Of a DNA stretch of 64,000 nt, positions 1 to 9,952 are shown piece after piece (the stretch's first letter is position 1; every line of letters starts with the position of its first letter). The translations under genes and the position numbers were made by a program. Source of the DNA: Clostridium uliginosum (lineage in GTDB: Bacteria > Bacillota > Clostridia > Clostridiales > Clostridiaceae); contig NZ_FOMG01000008.1 in assembly GCF_900112485.1 (NCBI RefSeq), positions 1 to 64,000 of the forward strand, given 5' to 3'. Under the pieces are notes generated by a model. The model made no database searches and was not told the origin of the DNA. It saw nothing but the letters and a program-made list of their open reading frames with translations.

Positions 1-184
1 TTGTGTGAGAACTCAATTATAACAAGGATTTATCATAAATGTTTTTTTATTTTATTCAATTGTAAAATTATTCAAGCATTTTTGCACTATTATAGTATAT
101 ATTAAAATTATGCAGTAATTGTAATTTGTAGTACATGAATAATACAATAGTTTTGTATTACAATTTATATAAAGAGGTGAAGTA

Positions 185-1429
185 ATGAGACCATTAGCCG
201 ATTTGATGAGACCTACTAAGCTAGAAGATTTTGTAGGACAACAACATATATTAAGTCAAGGAAAGCCATTATACAATCTAATAAAAAGTAAAAATATATG
301 TAACTGTATATTTTATGGACCACCTGGAACTGGTAAGACAACATTGGCTAATATAATGGCTAATTATGTAGATAAAAAGTTTTATAAATTAAATGCTACA
401 ACAGCATCAGTAAAAGACATTCAAGAAATAACTAAAAGCTTAGATAACTTATTAAATTATGGTGGGGTTGTTTTGTATATAGATGAATTACAGCATTTTA
501 ATAAGAAGCAACAGCAAGCTTTGTTGGAATTTATAGAAGATGGAAGAATAACTTTAATCGCAAGTACTACAGAAAATCCATACTTTGTTATACATAAAGC
601 TATAATAAGTAGATGTAATATATTTTCATTTGAACCTTTAAAAGCTTCTGATATTATAGTTGGATTGCAGAAATCTTTAAATAATTTAATTACTGAAGGA
701 ATAGAAATTAAATATTCAGAGAAAGCTTTAGAGTATATTGGAGAAATATCTCAAGGAGATTATAGAAAAGCATATAATATTTTAGAATTAGCCATAAATT
801 CTCAAGTTAGATTAGTTAAAGAAATCTCAGTAGAATACATAGAAAGTTTAGGTCAATCGAACATGAGATCTGATAGTGATGGAGATGAGTTCTATAATTT
901 GTTAAGCGCGCTCCAAAAAAGTATTAGGGGAAGCAATCCAGATGCAGCAATTCACTATTTAGCTAGGCTTATACAAGGTGGAAATATAGCAGGAATTATA
1001 AGAAGGATATCTGTAATAGCAGCTGAAGATATTGGGCTTGCGCATCCAAGTGCTTTAACAGTAGTAAACTCTGGAATTGAATTAGCTTTAAAAGTAGGGT
1101 TTCCAGAAGCTAGGATAATTCTATCAGAACTAGTAATATACTTAGCAACATTACCTAAATCAAATAGTGCTTATTTAGCTATAAATTTTGCAATTAATGA
1201 TTTGGAAACAATGCATTATGGGGATATTCCTATACATTTAAAAGATGGGCATTATCAAGGCGCTGATAAACTTGGAGTTAAGGGGTATAAGTATCCTCAT
1301 GACTATGAAAATCATTATGTTAAACAAGAATATCTGCCGTTAGAACTAGAAAATAAGAGATACTATATTGAACAAAATAACAAGTATGAAGAAAGTATAA
1401 AAAAATACTGGAGTGCTGTAAAAAAATAG
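185..1429 (+). CDS. rarA: Replication-associated recombination protein A (RarA/MgsA), AAA+ ATPase
   Basis: A clamp-loader-like AAA+ ATPase that acts at stalled replication forks. The Walker A motif GPPGTGKTT is at about residues 45-53, the Walker B-like segment YIDELQHF near residue 100, and the sensor-1 segment ASTTENPYF near 128. The C-terminal half matches the RarA tetramerisation region and ends in the typical L-P-L-E-L-E-N-K-R-Y stretch. The length of 414 residues is usual. The ATG has a good ribosome site (AAGAGGTGA) about 5 bases upstream. It stands alone before the Fe-S operon. Family assignment is firm; the detailed role is from homologues. Confidence 0.95.
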   Translation: MRPLADLMRPTKLEDFVGQQHILSQGKPLYNLIKSKNICNCIFYGPPGTGKTTLANIMANYVDKKFYKLNATTASVKDIQEITKSLDNLLNYGGVVLYIDELQHFNKKQQQALLEFIEDGRITLIASTTENPYFVIHKAIISRCNIFSFEPLKASDIIVGLQKSLNNLITEGIEIKYSEKALEYIGEISQGDYRKAYNILELAINSQVRLVKEISVEYIESLGQSNMRSDSDGDEFYNLLSALQKSIRGSNPDAAIHYLARLIQGGNIAGIIRRISVIAAEDIGLAHPSALTVVNSGIELALKVGFPEARIILSELVIYLATLPKSNSAYLAINFAINDLETMHYGDIPIHLKDGHYQGADKLGVKGYKYPHDYENHYVKQEYLPLELENKRYYIEQNNKYEESIKKYWSAVKK

Positions 1430-1439
1430 TCTTAATCAA

Positions 1440-1468
1440 TTGACAAAAACCGAGTATTTTGATAAGAT
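1440..1468 (+). promoter_or_regulatory. Sigma-A-type promoter of the iscR operon, possible IscR operator
   Basis: TTGACA at 1440-1445 and TAAGAT at 1463-1468 are separated by 17 bases, a good housekeeping promoter just before iscR. The spacer contains ACCGAGTATTTT. Rrf2/IscR regulators commonly bind dyads between or over promoter elements, so autoregulation is plausible, but no clear second half-site is visible. The promoter is seen in sequence; the operator is inference. Confidence 0.6.
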
Positions 1469-1513
1469 ATAAACGAAAATTATAATTAATAAATAATTAA
1501 GGGGGTGAAGCAA

Positions 1514-1957
1514 ATGAAACTTTCTACAAAAGGTAGGTATGGAGTAAGAGCCATGGTTGATTTAGCATTTAATTATGGAAGTCCCCCAATATCAATAAAA
1601 ACAATATCAAAAAGACAAGATCTTTCAGAATATTATTTAGAACAATTGTTTAGTCCACTTAGAAAGGCTAACATCATTAGAAGTATCAGAGGTGCTCAAG
1701 GAGGATATGTTTTATGTAGACCACCATCAGAAATAACTGTTGGGGACATTATGCGTGTTTTAGAAGGCCCTATAGAGATAGCTGATTGTATTGATGGTGT
1801 AGAGTGTTCAAATGTGGATAGTTGTGCAACAAAACTATTGTGGCAAAAAATAAAAGATAGTATAGATGATGTTATGAATTCAATTACTTTAAAAGATATA
1901 ATAGATGATTATGAGAATAAGAAAAGTTCGATTAAGATTCTCGATAGGAGTGAATAG
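1514..1957 (+). CDS. iscR: Rrf2-family transcriptional regulator, IscR-like
   Basis: A winged-helix Rrf2 regulator that probably senses Fe-S cluster status and controls the following isc genes. It begins MKLSTKGRYGVRAMVDLA, the family signature, and carries three cysteines spaced C-x5-C-x5-C (CIDGVECSNVDSC) near residues 90-105, the ligand set for a [2Fe-2S] cluster. A GTG nine bases upstream is in frame, but the strong GGGGGTGA site at 1501-1508 sits correctly for the ATG used here (147 aa). First gene of iscR-iscS-iscU-mnmA, only 3 bases from iscS. A CymR-like cysteine regulator is less likely because of the cluster cysteines. Confidence 0.9.
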   Translation: MKLSTKGRYGVRAMVDLAFNYGSPPISIKTISKRQDLSEYYLEQLFSPLRKANIIRSIRGAQGGYVLCRPPSEITVGDIMRVLEGPIEIADCIDGVECSNVDSCATKLLWQKIKDSIDDVMNSITLKDIIDDYENKKSSIKILDRSE

Positions 1958-1960
1958 ATA

Positions 1961-3142
1961 ATGAAAAATGTATATATGGATTACTCAGCTACAACTTATG
2001 TTAAGCCTGAGGTATTAGAAGAGATGATGCCATATTTTACAGAAAAGTTTGGTAATCCATCTTCATTTTATGGAATATCAAGAATAACAAAGATGGCAAT
2101 AGATGAAGCTAGAGAAAGAGTAGCAAAGGCATTAAACTGTGGAATGGATGAAGTGTATTTTACAGGAGGAGGCTCTGAAGCTGATAATTGGGCAATAAAA
2201 GGTATTGCTTCTGCTCATAAAAATAAAGGAAATCATATTATAACAACTAAAATAGAACATCATGCAGTACTTCATACTTGCATGTATTTAGAGAAAAATG
2301 GTTATGATGTTACATATTTAGATGTTAATGATGAAGGATTTATTAATTTAGAAGATTTAAAGAATGCTATAACAGATAAAACAATATTAGTTTCAATCAT
2401 GTTTGCTAACAATGAAATAGGAACAATACAACCAATTAAAGAAATAGGCGAAATCTGTAAAGAAAGAAACGTATATTTTCACACAGATGCAGTTCAAGCA
2501 GTTGGTAATGTTCCAGTAGATGTTAAAGAAATGAATATAGATATGTTATCTTTAGCAGGACATAAGATATATGGTCCTAAAGGAATAGGTGTTTTATATA
2601 TAAAAAAAGGAATTAAGATTGATAATTTAATTCATGGTGGAGCACAAGAAAAATCAAGAAGAGCAGGAACTGAAAATATTGCAGGAATAGTTGGTCTTGG
2701 TAAAGCGATTGAATTAGCATGTGATAATTTAGATGAACATATGAAAAATATGACTTATTTAAGAGATAAGTTAATAGATGGACTTTTAAAAGTCCCATAT
2801 ACGAAATTAAATGGACCAAGAGGAGATGAAAGATTACCAGGAAATTCCAATATATGTTTCAGATTTATTGAAGGAGAATCTATTCTTTTATCTTTAGATT
2901 TTGAAGGAATATGTGCATCTAGTGGAAGCGCTTGTACATCAGGATCATTAGATCCATCTCATGTATTATTAGCAATTGGTTTACCACATGAAATAGCACA
3001 TGGATCATTAAGATTAACATTAGGTGCAGGTTCTACAGTAGAAGATGTAGATTATGTCCTTGATACTGTACCACCAATTATTGAAAGATTAAGAAATATG
3101 TCACCATTATGGGATGACTTTTTAAAGAAGGGAGAAAAATAA
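1961..3142 (+). CDS. iscS: Cysteine desulfurase (NifS/IscS family)
   Basis: A PLP enzyme that takes sulfur from cysteine and passes it as persulfide to the IscU scaffold and the tRNA thiolase MnmA, both encoded next. It starts with the family motif VYMDYSATTYVKPEVLE. The PLP lysine lies in SLAGHKIYGPKG about residue 205, and the catalytic cysteine loop SSGSACTSGS is near residue 325. At 393 residues it is typical for the clostridial NifS-like type. It is followed after one base by iscU, so translation is probably coupled. Confidence 0.96.
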   Translation: MKNVYMDYSATTYVKPEVLEEMMPYFTEKFGNPSSFYGISRITKMAIDEARERVAKALNCGMDEVYFTGGGSEADNWAIKGIASAHKNKGNHIITTKIEHHAVLHTCMYLEKNGYDVTYLDVNDEGFINLEDLKNAITDKTILVSIMFANNEIGTIQPIKEIGEICKERNVYFHTDAVQAVGNVPVDVKEMNIDMLSLAGHKIYGPKGIGVLYIKKGIKIDNLIHGGAQEKSRRAGTENIAGIVGLGKAIELACDNLDEHMKNMTYLRDKLIDGLLKVPYTKLNGPRGDERLPGNSNICFRFIEGESILLSLDFEGICASSGSACTSGSLDPSHVLLAIGLPHEIAHGSLRLTLGAGSTVEDVDYVLDTVPPIIERLRNMSPLWDDFLKKGEK

Positions 3143-3143
3143 T

Positions 3144-3578
3144 ATGATATATAGTGATAAGGTAATGGAACATTTTAGAAACCCAAAAAATGTTGGAGAA
3201 ATTGAGGATGCAAATGGTGTAGGTGAAGTTGGAAATGCTAAATGCGGAGATATAATGAAAATATATTTAAAGGTTGAAGATGATATAATTAAGGATGTTA
3301 AGTTTAAAACTTTTGGCTGTGGGTCAGCTATTGCATCATCATCAATGGCAACTGAACTAATTAAAGGAAAGAGCTTAGATGAAGCTTGGGATTTAACTAA
3401 TAAAGCAGTAGCAGAAGCTTTAGATGGACTTCCACCAGTAAAAATGCATTGCTCAGTACTTGCAGAAGAAGCAATTCATAAAGCTATAAATGACTATAGA
3501 GTAAAATCAGGATTAGAAGCAAAAGATATGGTGGAACATGGTGAAGATTTACATGATATGGTTCATGGAGAAGAATAG
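3144..3578 (+). CDS. iscU: Fe-S cluster assembly scaffold IscU (NifU-like)
   Basis: The scaffold on which [2Fe-2S] clusters are assembled with sulfur from IscS. Three conserved ligand cysteines are visible: GNAKCGD (about residue 35), FGCGSAIASSS (about 62) and KMHCSVLAEEA (about 105). The conserved start MIYSDKVMEHFRNPKNVG is intact. At 144 aa it is slightly longer than enterobacterial IscU because of an acidic, His-rich tail ending HGEDLHDMVHGEE, which could bind metal (inference). It lies between iscS and mnmA with almost no gap. Confidence 0.95.
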   Translation: MIYSDKVMEHFRNPKNVGEIEDANGVGEVGNAKCGDIMKIYLKVEDDIIKDVKFKTFGCGSAIASSSMATELIKGKSLDEAWDLTNKAVAEALDGLPPVKMHCSVLAEEAIHKAINDYRVKSGLEAKDMVEHGEDLHDMVHGEE

Positions 3579-3587
3579 GTGAGTTCT

Positions 3588-4664
3588 ATGAAAAAAAAAG
3601 TTTTAATTGGTATGAGCGGTGGAGTAGATAGTTCTGTGGCAGCATATTTATTGAAAGAACAAGGCTATGAAGTTATTGGTGCCACAATGCAAATTTGGCA
3701 AGAAGATAATGAGTATGCAGAAAAAGAGGGCGGATGTTGCTCACTTTCAGCTGTTGACGATGCTAGAAGAGTATGTGACAAATTAGATATACCTTTTTAT
3801 GTCCTGAATTTTAGGGACTATTTTAAGGAAAAGGTTATAGATTATTTTGTGCAAGAATATATTGATGGGAAAACACCTAACCCTTGTATAGAATGTAATA
3901 AGCACTTAAAGTTTGATGAACTTTTAAGAAGGGCAAGAGGAATAGGGGCAGATTATGTAGCTACAGGTCATTATGCAAAGATAGAGGAAAGAGATGGTAG
4001 GCATCTACTTATAAGATCTGATGACGATAGAAAAGATCAAACATATGCTTTGTATAACTTCACGCAAGATCAATTGGCACATACACTTATGCCTTGTGGA
4101 GAATATACAAAAGATAGGATCAGGGAGATAGCCAAAGAAATCGGATTATCTGTTCATAACAAAAAAGATAGTGAAGAAATATGCTTTATTCCAGATAATG
4201 ACCATGGAAAATATATATTAAATGCAAAACCAGGTGTTATAAAACCAGGTAATTTTGTTGATAAGAATGGAACTATACTTGGAAGACATAAGGGAATTGT
4301 ATATTATACTATTGGTCAAAGAAAAGGACTTGGAATTGCACTCGGAAGACCTGTATTTGTAACAAATATTAATCCGAAAACAAATGAAGTTGTACTAGGC
4401 GCAGAAGAAGATATTTTTAAAACAGAATTAATAGCTAAAGATTTAAATTTTATTTCTTTTGAAAGTTTAGGAAAAACTATTGAAATTGAAGCAAAGATTA
4501 GGTATTCTGCAAGACCAGCTAAAGCTATTATTTCTCCTTTAAGAGATGGAAGAGTTAAGGTTTGCTTTAAAGAAAAGCAAAGAGCTATAACTAAAGGACA
4601 ATCAGTTGTATTTTATGATGGAGAAATTGTAGTTGGTGGAGGAATAATTGAAGTAATTCTTTAA
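3588..4664 (+). CDS. mnmA: tRNA-specific 2-thiouridylase MnmA
   Basis: Makes the 2-thio group of wobble uridine in tRNAs for Lys, Glu and Gln, using sulfur relayed from a desulfurase such as the adjacent IscS. The PP-loop GMSGGVDSS is at the N terminus; the catalytic cysteines are in [12 protein letters not shown] (about residue 100) and SEEICFIPD (about 200). The C-terminal beta-barrel region is complete. A GTG nine bases upstream is in frame, but AGGTGAG at 3577-3583 sits at the right distance for this ATG. Last gene of the operon, followed by a terminator. Confidence 0.96.
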   Translation: MKKKVLIGMSGGVDSSVAAYLLKEQGYEVIGATMQIWQEDNEYAEKEGGCCSLSAVDDARRVCDKLDIPFYVLNFRDYFKEKVIDYFVQEYIDGKTPNPCIECNKHLKFDELLRRARGIGADYVATGHYAKIEERDGRHLLIRSDDDRKDQTYALYNFTQDQLAHTLMPCGEYTKDRIREIAKEIGLSVHNKKDSEEICFIPDNDHGKYILNAKPGVIKPGNFVDKNGTILGRHKGIVYYTIGQRKGLGIALGRPVFVTNINPKTNEVVLGAEEDIFKTELIAKDLNFISFESLGKTIEIEAKIRYSARPAKAIISPLRDGRVKVCFKEKQRAITKGQSVVFYDGEIVVGGGIIEVIL

Positions 4665-4695
4665 TTATTAACTTAAGGCTTATAAAAGAAAAAAT

Positions 4696-4745
4696 AAAGC
4701 AATGAGAAAAAGTAAATTTTACTGGATCTCATTGCTTTTTTTATT
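4696..4745 (+). terminator. Rho-independent terminator after mnmA
   Basis: An 11-bp perfect stem (AAAGCAATGAG with CTCATTGCTTT, 4696-4706 and 4728-4738) is followed by a run of T. It closes the isc operon. Confidence 0.9.
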
Positions 4746-4823
4746 ATTCTACAATAAGGATCTTTAGAAAAAATAGTATTGATTTAAAAAAATGAATACA
4801 ATTAATAAAGAAAGATATATAAC

Positions 4824-4893
4824 TCATATTTGGTCTATTATTTTCTTTCATGTGCCTAATACCTAAAATTTAAGAATTTATTTTCTATCATAT
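4824..4893 (+). repeat. Decayed right ends of the interspersed palindrome family
   Basis: Positions 4824-4859 match the right terminus of the palindromic repeat described at 16086-16250 (CATATTTGGTCTATTATT then TTTCATGTGCCTAA). The matching left half is absent. A second, weaker match (TTATTTTCTATCATATGG) lies at about 4876-4893. These look like remnants of one or two old copies in the 287-base mnmA to PRC-barrel gap; nothing else is recognisable there. Confidence 0.65.
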
Positions 4894-4951
4894 GGATATA
4901 CTACCAATTATAAAGTGAAAAGTTTTTAGATAAGGAGTAGAAGTATAATAT

Positions 4952-5443
4952 ATGTTTAAGACTAGAGATTTCTATTTAAAGAAGGTATATGATATAACAG
5001 GTAAAAAAATAGGCGTTATACAAGATATATATATTGATTTTTATTGTGAGAAAGTAGTTGGTTTTGAGGTGTCTAATTTTTTATTATTTTCAAAAAAAAA
5101 TTACCTTGCAATTGAAGATGTTATAGATATAGGAAAAGATATAGTTGCAAGCAAAACAAAACAAGGGGATGGATTAAGATTTAAACAAATCAAAGATATG
5201 GATATTATTGATACATTTAGTGTTGTAAAAGGAGTAGTAGAAGATTTATTAATAGATGTGAAAGACTACTCTATAAAGGCTATTGTAGTGACATCTGGGT
5301 TAATTGATAAGATGATAAGAGGAAAAGAAATTATTCTTTTAAATGAATGTATATTAGGAGAAAGTTATGTTTTATATACCGGAAGAAAAGATGTTTCTTT
5401 TAAGTCTATGCCACATAACATGAATAATTATGAATCTATTTAA
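4952..5443 (+). CDS. PRC-barrel domain protein of unknown function
   Basis: 163 residues with a PRC-barrel-like N-terminal half (FKTRDFYLKKVYDITGKKIG, then a strand and loop pattern containing GFEVSN) and a degenerate second repeat. PRC barrels occur in RNA-processing proteins and in small sporulation proteins such as YlmC/YmxH. No catalytic residues are visible. The 3' end overlaps the next membrane-protein gene by 14 bases, which suggests co-expression. The ribosome site AAGGAG is about 13 bases from the ATG, unusually far. Function unknown. Confidence 0.8.
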   Translation: MFKTRDFYLKKVYDITGKKIGVIQDIYIDFYCEKVVGFEVSNFLLFSKKNYLAIEDVIDIGKDIVASKTKQGDGLRFKQIKDMDIIDTFSVVKGVVEDLLIDVKDYSIKAIVVTSGLIDKMIRGKEIILLNECILGESYVLYTGRKDVSFKSMPHNMNNYESI

Positions 5444-6461
5444 AAAATATAAAAGCAAACTTGTAATAGTATTATCTATAATATTCTTATCAGTATTAAT
5501 ATTGGCTTACTTATTAAATGATTCAATAAAAGGAATTATAAACATACTAGTAATTTCATTTATGTTATCTTATAGTGTATCTCCAATTCGAGATTCAATT
5601 GAATCAAGATTTAAAATTAAGAAGAGCATAGCATCGTTGTTAATAATATTTATAATTTTAGGAGCTTGTGTTACATGTACAATTGTTATAATTCCAGCAT
5701 TGATTAAAGAGGTATCAAATATTGGAATTATATTTGATAATATTGGTAGCTTTTTAGAAAAATTGTCTGTAAAATTAAAAATAAGTAGTTTTCCAGCTAT
5801 TAATGTTATTTATAATGAAGTGTTAGAAAGAGGAAATACAATATTTTTAAATTTATCTAAAAGTTTAGTAAATAATTTCTTGCTAATTGCTGAAAATCTT
5901 ATTTCTTGTGCAGTAATTCCTATTATTGTATATTATTTTTTATGTGATGGAGAAAAAATTTATAATAATATATTATTACTATTACCAACTGAAAAAAGAG
6001 CTTTAACTAAAAAAATTTTAAAGGATATAGATAATGTTCTTGGAAGATATATAGTAAGTCAACTTGTGCTTTCAGCAATAATAGGAGGTTTGACTTTTAT
6101 TTTATTGATTGTTTTTAAGGTTAAGTTTCCAATATGGATTTCTATATTAAATGCAATATTCAATATAATACCTTATTTTGGACCTATTTTTGGCGGAATA
6201 CCAGCTATTATAGTCGCTCTTTTAGATTCACCTATAAAAGCTATTTGGATAACTATTGGAATATTTTTAATTCAACAAATAGAAGGAAATATTTTATCCC
6301 CTAAAATAACAGGTGATAGTACTGATATGCATCCGATTGTAATAATTATTTTACTTCTTATTGGCGATAAGTTTGGAGGTTTTTTGGGAATGATAATAGC
6401 TGTACCCATAGGAGTAATAATAAAAGTTTTATATGATGACATAAATTATTATTTGTTTTAA
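5430..6461 (+). CDS. AI-2E family transporter-like membrane protein
   Basis: A 343-residue polytopic membrane protein of the AI-2E (TqsA/PerM/YdiK/YtvI) superfamily. Hydrophobic segments appear at about residues 11-45, 63-90, 150-170, and several between 205 and 340. Family-like pieces are the central IIVYYFLCDGEKI, GRYIVSQLVLSAIIG and the late segment GPIFGGIPAIIVALL. Members include autoinducer-2 exporters and Na+/H+ antiporters, so the substrate cannot be given. It overlaps the PRC-barrel gene. Confidence 0.88.
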   Translation: MNLFKKYKSKLVIVLSIIFLSVLILAYLLNDSIKGIINILVISFMLSYSVSPIRDSIESRFKIKKSIASLLIIFIILGACVTCTIVIIPALIKEVSNIGIIFDNIGSFLEKLSVKLKISSFPAINVIYNEVLERGNTIFLNLSKSLVNNFLLIAENLISCAVIPIIVYYFLCDGEKIYNNILLLLPTEKRALTKKILKDIDNVLGRYIVSQLVLSAIIGGLTFILLIVFKVKFPIWISILNAIFNIIPYFGPIFGGIPAIIVALLDSPIKAIWITIGIFLIQQIEGNILSPKITGDSTDMHPIVIIILLLIGDKFGGFLGMIIAVPIGVIIKVLYDDINYYLF

Positions 6462-6505
6462 GACTTTTAAAATAAAAATTTGTAAGTTGGCGTATTCCCT
6501 AGATA

Positions 6506-6534
6506 TTGACATAGTTATGCATATGAAATATAAT
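6506..6534 (+). promoter_or_regulatory. Consensus sigma-A promoter of the alaS T-box leader
   Basis: TTGACA (6506-6511), 17 bases, then TATAAT (6529-6534): a perfect-consensus housekeeping promoter. It would start the transcript near 6541, at the 5' end of the T-box leader. Confidence 0.85.
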
Positions 6535-6539
6535 TTTTG

Positions 6540-6750
6540 TTGAATAATTAAATATTAAGTGATGAAGAGGAAAAGTAGATTTAATATAGATATTCAGAGA
6601 GGAAGTGGTTGCTGTGAACTTCTTTCTATATATTTCGAAGCTACCTTAGAGCTATATTTACTAAGTGATGTATTTTATTTGTGCATAATTAGGGTGGTAC
6701 CGCGGAAGGATAGCTTTCGTCCCTTTATAGGGATGGGGCTTTTTTTATTT
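6540..6750 (+). promoter_or_regulatory. T-box leader of alaS (alanine specifier)
   Basis: A tRNA-sensing leader that lets transcription continue when tRNA-Ala is uncharged. The T-box sequence AGGGTGGTACCGCG is at 6691-6704. A Stem I segment pairs GGAAGT with ACTTC around a loop that holds GCT (6611-6613), the probable alanine specifier codon. The terminator (6712-6740, then T7) contains GTCCCT paired with AGGGAT. An open frame through 6559-6765 is explained by this RNA and is not a gene. Confidence 0.93.
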
Positions 6751-6814
6751 TTTAGAAATAATTAAGGAAGCATAATATTTTGAATTCCTTATATATTATA
6801 TGGAGGTTGATTTT

Positions 6815-9454
6815 ATGAATTTTATGAAAACAAATGACTTGAGGGAAGCTTATTTAAAGTTTTTTGAAAGCAAAGAACATTTAAGATTAGATAGTTTTTC
6901 TTTAGTTCCACAAAATGATAAAAGTTTATTATTAATAAACGCAGGGATGGCTCCACTTAAACCTTATTTTACAGGCTTACAAGAACCACCAAAAACAAGA
7001 ATTACAACTTGTCAGAAATGTGTTAGAACAGGAGATATAGAAAACGTAGGGATTACAAGCAGACATGGTACATTCTTTGAAATGCTTGGAAACTTTTCTT
7101 TTGGCGATTATTTTAAAAAAGAAATAATTCCATGGGCTTGGGAGTTTATCACAGAAGTTTTAGAACTTGAAAAGGATAAATTATATGTAACTATATATTT
7201 AGATGATAATGAAGCTTATGATTACTGGACTACTCTTACAGATGTAGATCCAACTCATATATTTAGATTAGGTAAAGAAGAAAATTTCTGGGAACATGGT
7301 TCAGGTCCTTGTGGTCCTTGTACAGAAATTCATTTTAATAAAACAGATAAAAAACCAACAACAGCAGAAGAATTTTTAACAGCTTCAGATGCAGATGAAA
7401 TTGTAGAATTCTGGAACCTTGTATTTACTCAATTTGATGGGGATGGAAAAGGAAACTATGAAAGACTTGCAAACCCTAATATAGATACAGGAATGGGTCT
7501 TGAAAGACTTGCAACTATCATGCAAGTAAAAAATAGTATTTTTGAAATTGATACAATTGAAAATATATTAAAAGAAATATGTAAAGTTGCAAATGTAGAA
7601 TATGGAAAAAATAATAAAACAGATGTTTCTTTAAGGATTATAACTGACCATATTAGATCTATCACATTCTTAATATCTGATGAAGTTATGCCATCAAATG
7701 AAGGAAGAGGATATGTTCTTAGAAGACTTCTTAGAAGAGCAGCAAGACATGGAAAAACTTTAGGTGTTAAAGATGCTTTCTTATGTGATTTATGCGATAT
7801 AGTTATTAGAGATGCAAAAGAGGCTTATCCAGAATTAGAAAATAAAAAAGATTATATTAAAAAAGTAATAAAGATAGAAGAAGATAAGTTTAGAGAAACA
7901 TTAGATGGTGGAATGGATATACTTAATACATTTATTGGTGAATTAAAAGAAAAAAATAAAAAAATATTAAAGGGAACAGATGGATTTAAGTTATATGATA
8001 CTTTTGGATTTCCCATGGAACTTACAAAAGAAATTTTAGAAGATTCAGGCTTTTTACTTGACAAAGAAGGCTTTAATAAAGAAATGAAAGAACAAAGAGA
8101 AAGAGCTAGAAGTGCAAGGAAAACTTCAAATTATATGGGAGCAGATGTTAAAACTTTAGATATAATATCATCAGATATTGAAACTAATTTTGACGGATAT
8201 GACAATGATAAATTAAATGCAGAAGTTAAAAGCTTGATTAATGGAGAAGATTTTGTACAAAGCGTAAAAGAAGGAGATAATGCAGTAATAATAACAGATA
8301 GTACACCATTTTATGCAGAAATGGGAGGACAAATAGGAGATACAGGTATTATTTTCAATGATAAATTCGAAGGTAAAGTACTTGATACAAAGAAGAATAT
8401 TGGTGGTAAAATAGTCCATTTTGTAGAAATTTTAAGTGGAGAGCTTAAAACTGGAGATAAGGTTACATTAGAAGTAGATAATTTAAGAAGAGAAAATATA
8501 AAAAGAAATCATACAGCAACTCATCTTTTAGATAATGCTTTAGTTAAGGTACTAGGATCTCATGTTCATCAAGCTGGTTCATATGTTAGCGCAGATAGGT
8601 TAAGATTTGATTTTTCTCACTTTGAAGGATTAAAAGAAGAAGAAATACTCAAGGTAGAAGAATTAGTTAATAAGGCTATTATGAGTATAACACCAGTTAT
8701 TACAGAAGTAATGGGCTTACAAGACGCAAAGAAAACTGGTGCTATTGGTATATTTGATGATAAGTATGCTGATAAAGTTAGAGTTGTATGTGCAGGAGAT
8801 TATTCAAAAGAATTATGTGGAGGTACTCATATAGACAATACTGGTAAGATAGGGTTGTTTAAAATCATATCTGAAAGTGGAATTGCAGCAGGTACGAGAA
8901 GAATAGAAGCTGTAACAGGAATAGAAGCTTATAAATTAGTGAATGAAAAGGCAGAGTTATTAAAGCAAGTTTCAAATAAACTTAAGTGTTCTGAAAAAGA
9001 AATAATAACTAAGCTTGATCAACAAACTAAAGAAATTAAAGAAAAAGAAAAAGAAATATCAACATTAAAATCCAAGTTTGTATCAATGGGAATTGATGAT
9101 ATAATTAATTCATCAAAATTGGTTAAAAATATAAATGTTATTGCTTATGGATTAAAAGATGTTGATGGTGAATCATTAAGAAATCTTTGTGAAAAAGTAA
9201 GAGACAAGGTAGAAGTATCATTAGTATTGCTTACAAGTGAAGTTGAAGGTAAAGTGCTAATTTGTGCAATGGCTACTAAAGATGCAGTTGCTAAAGGTGC
9301 ACACTGTGGCAAGGTAATTAAAGAGGTATCATCTATCCTTGGCGGTGGTGGAGGTGGAAGGCCAGATATGGCTCAAGCTGGAGGAAAGTTGCCAGAAAAA
9401 ATAGAAGAAGCACTTAATGAAGTTTGCAAAATAGTTGAAACTTTAGCAAAGTAG
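6815..9454 (+). CDS. alaS: Alanyl-tRNA synthetase
   Basis: Charges tRNA-Ala and hydrolyses mischarged Ser/Gly-tRNA. The class II catalytic core is at the N terminus ([11 protein letters not shown], then [18 protein letters not shown]). The editing domain carries the zinc site HTATH (near residue 565) and CGGTH (near 665). The Gly-rich C-Ala end [16 protein letters not shown] is intact. GGAGGT at 6802-6807 places the start at this ATG rather than at the in-frame ATG at 6800, giving the usual 879 aa. Transcription is controlled by the T-box leader. Confidence 0.97.
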   Translation: MNFMKTNDLREAYLKFFESKEHLRLDSFSLVPQNDKSLLLINAGMAPLKPYFTGLQEPPKTRITTCQKCVRTGDIENVGITSRHGTFFEMLGNFSFGDYFKKEIIPWAWEFITEVLELEKDKLYVTIYLDDNEAYDYWTTLTDVDPTHIFRLGKEENFWEHGSGPCGPCTEIHFNKTDKKPTTAEEFLTASDADEIVEFWNLVFTQFDGDGKGNYERLANPNIDTGMGLERLATIMQVKNSIFEIDTIENILKEICKVANVEYGKNNKTDVSLRIITDHIRSITFLISDEVMPSNEGRGYVLRRLLRRAARHGKTLGVKDAFLCDLCDIVIRDAKEAYPELENKKDYIKKVIKIEEDKFRETLDGGMDILNTFIGELKEKNKKILKGTDGFKLYDTFGFPMELTKEILEDSGFLLDKEGFNKEMKEQRERARSARKTSNYMGADVKTLDIISSDIETNFDGYDNDKLNAEVKSLINGEDFVQSVKEGDNAVIITDSTPFYAEMGGQIGDTGIIFNDKFEGKVLDTKKNIGGKIVHFVEILSGELKTGDKVTLEVDNLRRENIKRNHTATHLLDNALVKVLGSHVHQAGSYVSADRLRFDFSHFEGLKEEEILKVEELVNKAIMSITPVITEVMGLQDAKKTGAIGIFDDKYADKVRVVCAGDYSKELCGGTHIDNTGKIGLFKIISESGIAAGTRRIEAVTGIEAYKLVNEKAELLKQVSNKLKCSEKEIITKLDQQTKEIKEKEKEISTLKSKFVSMGIDDIINSSKLVKNINVIAYGLKDVDGESLRNLCEKVRDKVEVSLVLLTSEVEGKVLICAMATKDAVAKGAHCGKVIKEVSSILGGGGGGRPDMAQAGGKLPEKIEEALNEVCKIVETLAK

Positions 9455-9646
9455 TATACTTTTTAGACAATATAGGGTATAATCTATGTATAGATTATTA
9501 TAAAGTTAGGTAAAGATATATTTTAAATATAGCATTTATATGCACATAATTATGAATAAATTTTAAATATTAAGTTAATAATAAATATGGATATCGTTTC
9601 CTTAGACAATTGGTAAGGGGGGTGAGCTGCTTAAGGGTGGCGTACT

Positions 9647-9904
9647 ATGAGTAACAATATTGAACATACAATGCAATTTGATTTAACTAAAAATAAAGAA
9701 GCTCTCACAAAAGCTATTTTAACAGAGGTTTATGATTCGCTACAACAAAAGGGTTATAATCCTATAAATCAGTTAGTTGGATATTTAATTTCAGGAGACC
9801 CTACTTACATTACTAATTATAACGGAGCAAGAGCTTTAGTAAGAAAGCTTGAAAGAGATGAGATACTTGAAGAAGTTATAAAGTCTTATTTAGAGATAAA
9901 GTAA
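9647..9904 (+). CDS. ireB: IreB family regulatory phosphoprotein (UPF0297)
   Basis: A small (85 aa) conserved Firmicute protein. In Enterococcus, IreB is a substrate of the PASTA kinase IreK and is linked to cell-envelope stress; a homologous kinase is encoded at 56979-58895. Matches include the N-terminal Thr-containing piece HTMQFDLTKN and YNPINQLVGYLISGDP. It sits directly upstream of ruvX, the standard alaS-ireB-ruvX order. The 190-base gap before it holds a G-rich segment (AAGGGGGGTGAG) and GGGTGG six bases before the start. The kinase link is inferred from homologues. Confidence 0.93.
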   Translation: MSNNIEHTMQFDLTKNKEALTKAILTEVYDSLQQKGYNPINQLVGYLISGDPTYITNYNGARALVRKLERDEILEEVIKSYLEIK

Positions 9905-9940
9905 AGAGTGCCCGTATTTAACGGGCACTCTTAATTTTTT
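9905..9940 (+). terminator. Terminator-like hairpin between ireB and ruvX
   Basis: An 11-bp perfect stem (AGAGTGCCCGT with ACGGGCACTCT) with loop ATTTA, followed by TAATTTTTTT. It starts one base after the ireB stop, and the ruvX ribosome site follows within a few bases. It may be an attenuator inside the operon rather than an absolute end. Confidence 0.85.
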
Positions 9941-9952
9941 TAAGAGGTGTTT

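Noticed and set aside
6559-6765. A 68-codon open frame upstream of alaS
   Set aside because: It runs through the T-box leader, including AGGGTGGTACCGCG and the terminator, and has no protein-like features.
9603-9652. A short leader peptide in the G-rich segment before ireB (GTG 9622 or a frame ending in the ATGA overlap)
   Set aside because: The candidate GTG is inside the purine run with no separate ribosome site, the other frame has only CTG or ATT starts, and both peptides are ten residues or fewer.
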